DNA from: a bacterium
GTDB taxonomy: Bacteria; Bacillota; Bacilli; Lactobacillales; Streptococcaceae
DNA length: 64,000 nt
Assembly (NCBI GenBank): GCA_905221235.1
Contig: CAJNCJ010000003.1
Location: forward strand, 90,784 to 154,783
Direction: 5' to 3'
The translations under genes were made by a program, and so were the position numbers. The notes beneath the pieces are model-generated. The model saw only the letters and a program-made list of their open reading frames with translations, ran no database searches and was not told where the DNA came from. Of the stretch, positions 61,917-64,000 are shown one piece after another (position 1 is the stretch's first letter; the number at the start of each line of letters is the position of its first letter).

Positions 61917-62780
61917 TTAAAAAACAAATCCTTTTAAATCTGATTTAAAGGTCTTGTTTAATTTCTCTATTGTGACACTATCATTATATTCCTTACATAT
62001 TTTCATAGCTTTGGAACATTCTTTTTTTCCTAACTCTACTTGATTCGTTTTTATGAGATAAATACCTTTTAAAAAAAGTAAATAAGTCTTTTCAAAATAA
62101 TATCCTTGTCTGGTCAGTAAATTTTCTAAATCATCTATAAAAAATTGAGCGCTATCTAACAAATTATTTTTTAATAATAATTCTAAATTAAATAAATATA
62201 AAGGAATTACTCTATGTGTTCCCATATCTGTTTTTAAAAAATGTCGTGTTTTCTTGATTACCGCTCTATATAGTAAGCTTATGGTTTTAGTATTCATAAA
62301 AAACACCGAATTATAGAAAATTTTCAGTTCATACTCCATCCAATTATCTACAGAAAGCAAATACTTGATTAGCTCATTACATTTAGATGCATTGTAAGGA
62401 AGGTTTGCAAGGCGATTAATCTGTTGTTCAGCAATCCATTTTATGTGACAATTGCATAGACTTTTTTCCTGCTTTTGTTTTAGCTCTATTTTCTTTATTA
62501 GTTCTTGTAACAAAATGATATCTGAAGAGTTTACAGCATGTTCTAGTTCTTCAAAAAAACATTCTTTTTTGGAATAATAGCAATGAACTAATTCTTCAAA
62601 TTCCGAAAATGATATCCCCAGGCGATTTAACAACATGTAAAAATGTTCAATAGATAATTTTGTAATCCCATTTTCGAAACGAGAAATAGTTGACTCACTA
62701 ATCTTATCACAAGCCAAATCTTTAAGACGAAAATTTTTTGAAATACGGATATCCTTTAAAACTGCTCCAAAATTTTCCAT
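61917..62780 (-). CDS. Rgg/MutR-type transcriptional regulator
   Basis: A 287-residue regulator with N-terminal HTH_3 domain (about 4-62: DIRISKNFRLKDLACDKISE, then STISRFENG) and a long helical C-terminal region, the layout of Rgg regulators that bind short peptides. The ORF opens to 62870, but the ATG at 62778-62780 follows GGAAGAGGATACT and gives the usual length. It is divergent from the choline-binding caspase-like gene with two repeat motifs between. No SHP-type pheromone gene was found within the window. Low GC (AT-rich) compared with surrounding genes. Confidence 0.85.
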   Translation of the reverse strand: MENFGAVLKDIRISKNFRLKDLACDKISESTISRFENGITKLSIEHFYMLLNRLGISFSEFEELVHCYYSKKECFFEELEHAVNSSDIILLQELIKKIELKQKQEKSLCNCHIKWIAEQQINRLANLPYNASKCNELIKYLLSVDNWMEYELKIFYNSVFFMNTKTISLLYRAVIKKTRHFLKTDMGTHRVIPLYLFNLELLLKNNLLDSAQFFIDDLENLLTRQGYYFEKTYLLFLKGIYLIKTNQVELGKKECSKAMKICKEYNDSVTIEKLNKTFKSDLKGFVF

Positions 62781-62800
62781 AGTATCCTCTTCCATTTCTG

Positions 62801-62861
62801 CAAAAAATAAAACCTGTTTTTTTATTTGTGGTATGATTATGATTATACAAAAATAAAACAG
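62801..62861. promoter_or_regulatory. Divergent promoter with repeated AAATAAAAC motifs
   Basis: Direct copies CAAAAAATAAAACCTG (62801-62816) and CAAAAATAAAACAG (62848-62861) flank an extended -10 TGGTATGAT (62829-62837) for the rightward gene. The dyad AAAACCTGTTTT (62809-62820) lies in its -35 region. Placement suits Rgg regulation: an upstream site for activation and a downstream one over the start of transcription. Confidence 0.6.
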
Positions 62862-62871
62862 AAAGGACAAT

Positions 62872-64000
62872 ATGATTATGAAAAAAATTTTATTGTCATC
62901 AGTTGCTTTACTGAGCCTAGTGACAACACTACCAGTAAATAGTCCAGTTTCTGCTCAAGAATCTATTTCTCCCAAGTCTTATAGTCACTCTAATGGCAGT
63001 TGGATTCAATCGAATGGCCGTTGGTGGTATAAACATTCTGACGGTTCTTACACTAAAAACGGGTGGGAAAAGATTAATGAAACCTGGTACTATTTTGATA
63101 GTGAAGGTTGGATGAAAACAGGTTGGTTCAATGAGTATGGAAATTGGTATTATCTAGATGATAGTGGTGCTATGAAAACAGGCTGGTGTTTGATTTCTGG
63201 TAGTTGGTACTATTTAAATACTAGCGGTGTCATGCAAACTGGCCTACAGACTATCGAAGGAAAACAATATTATTTAGCTGATAGCGGTGCTATGCAGACA
63301 GGTTGGCACAATATTGGAGATGATACTTATTTCTTTGCTAATAGTGGAGAAAAGCAAAATATCAATCGTCGGGCCTTAGTTCTTGGTGAAACATCAACAA
63401 CCGCTGTACCTATCGCAGATGTTAATGCTATGGAAAAGGTTTTTAGTAACCAAAACTTTAGTAAAGTTGTTCGTTTCCCTGATAAGACAAAAGCTGAGAT
63501 TCTTGCAAAAATGCAAGAACTGTTTGAATCTTCTAGCGAAAGCGATGTGAACTATCTTTACCTTACTTGTCATGGAAAAGAAGATGGGACGATAGCCATT
63601 GGTAGCGATAAAACATCCTTTTCAGGTTGGGAATTAGCATCTATACTGAAACAATATAAAGGTAAGTTTGTGGTTATGCTGGATTGTTGCTATTCAGGAA
63701 CAATTATAGATGTAGGTAAGCCAAACAAAAAGGTTGCCTCCAAGTCTGAAGAAAAATTTGATGAACAAGCATTTTTGGCAGGATTTTCAACAGGAGATGT
63801 AGCAAGCAAGAATGGTGAAATGCTTGATTCTAAATTCCTCGTACTATGTGCCTCTTGGAAAGGTGAAGAATCGTATAGTTTAGTCGGAGTAGGTAGTCTT
63901 GCCACCAGATACTGGGCAATGGGTACAGGTTGGGATTCACTTCAAAATAGAATGATTTCGCCTATGGCAGACACCAATACTAACGGAAAAATCACTTTAG
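62872..64000 (+). CDS. Secreted choline-binding protein with caspase-like (clan CD) peptidase domain, 5' part
   Basis: At least 376 residues; the frame is still open at the edge. A signal peptide (1 to about 28, cleavage VSA-QE) is followed by six choline-binding repeats of about 20 residues (about 43-160, pattern W...WYYLD.SGAMKTGW), then a domain with NYLYLTCHGKEDG and KFVVMLDCCYSGT. His234 and Cys273 (aligned with metacaspase DxCxSG; Cys272 is the alternative) are the expected catalytic dyad of C14-type peptidases. If active, it would be anchored on the wall teichoic acid choline and cut after a preferred basic or acidic residue. Starts ATG 62872 or 62878, AAAGGA before both. A transport or toxin role is not ruled out; family members are undescribed to me in this genus. 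Confidence 0.8.
   Translation, partial: MIMKKILLSSVALLSLVTTLPVNSPVSAQESISPKSYSHSNGSWIQSNGRWWYKHSDGSYTKNGWEKINETWYYFDSEGWMKTGWFNEYGNWYYLDDSGAMKTGWCLISGSWYYLNTSGVMQTGLQTIEGKQYYLADSGAMQTGWHNIGDDTYFFANSGEKQNINRRALVLGETSTTAVPIADVNAMEKVFSNQNFSKVVRFPDKTKAEILAKMQELFESSSESDVNYLYLTCHGKEDGTIAIGSDKTSFSGWELASILKQYKGKFVVMLDCCYSGTIIDVGKPNKKVASKSEEKFDEQAFLAGFSTGDVASKNGEMLDSKFLVLCASWKGEESYSLVGVGSLATRYWAMGTGWDSLQNRMISPMADTNTNGKITL

Noticed and set aside
62780..62870. SHP-type pheromone ORF next to the Rgg gene
   Set aside because: The 91-bp gap has no short ORF with a hydrophobic C-terminal end and a ribosome site.

Overview
The window is chromosomal DNA of a mitis-group streptococcus (Streptococcus pneumoniae, S. 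mitis or S. pseudopneumoniae). The evidence is a pneumococcal-type gene order (rel, pepO, psaBCA, tpx, ileS, divIVA to ftsA, murF, ddl, recR, pbp2B, the sialic acid genes, recG-alr-acpS, two DAHP synthases, secA, der, dnaI, dnaB, nrdR), RUP repeats of the pneumococcal type, and two choline-binding cell-surface proteins. The sialidase cluster that I recall between nanE and recG in typical pneumococci is absent. With the unusual pbp2B alleles, this leans towards S. mitis or a mosaic strain, but the species cannot be settled here. There are no tRNA, rRNA or CRISPR sequences.

Layout. 1-9.8 kb: the 5' part of rel, a choline-binding amidase gene broken by one in-frame TGA, a metallo-beta-lactamase-fold hydrolase, pepO, and the manganese transport operon psaBCA with tpx; four RUP repeats lie here. 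9.8-16.5 kb: a coiled-coil ABC exporter pair, a GH95 fucosidase and gpmA. 16.5-32.3 kb: ileS with its T-box leader, then the division cluster divIVA-ylmH-ylmG-sepF-ylmE-ftsZ-ftsA, and the cell-wall genes murF, ddl and pbp2B, with recR. 32.4-43.1 kb: a sialic acid regulon (RpiR regulator, nanK, nanA lyase, membrane protein, YhcH, satABC-type ABC importer, PTS transporter, nanE) with cre sites and a shared promoter module. A relBE-like toxin-antitoxin pair sits inside it between two copies of one terminator. 43.3-51.7 kb: a possible 20-residue peptide gene behind three 11-bp-spaced repeats, recG, alr, acpS, two DAHP synthases and secA. 51.8-56.6 kb: an ABC transporter cluster, a 504-bp tandem duplication carrying a small membrane protein gene and a remnant of der, and der itself. 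56.6-61.9 kb: nitroreductase, dnaI, dnaB, nrdR and a GntR/ABC operon. 61.9-64 kb: an Rgg-like regulator divergent from a secreted choline-binding protein whose C-terminal half looks like a caspase-type (clan CD) cysteine peptidase.

The most novel unit is the last one: a surface-anchored caspase-like protein with a private regulator and repeated operator-like motifs between the two genes. Other points of note are the CiaR-like repeats before the tiny ORF, the terminator-flanked toxin-antitoxin insertion, and the microhomology duplication next to der.
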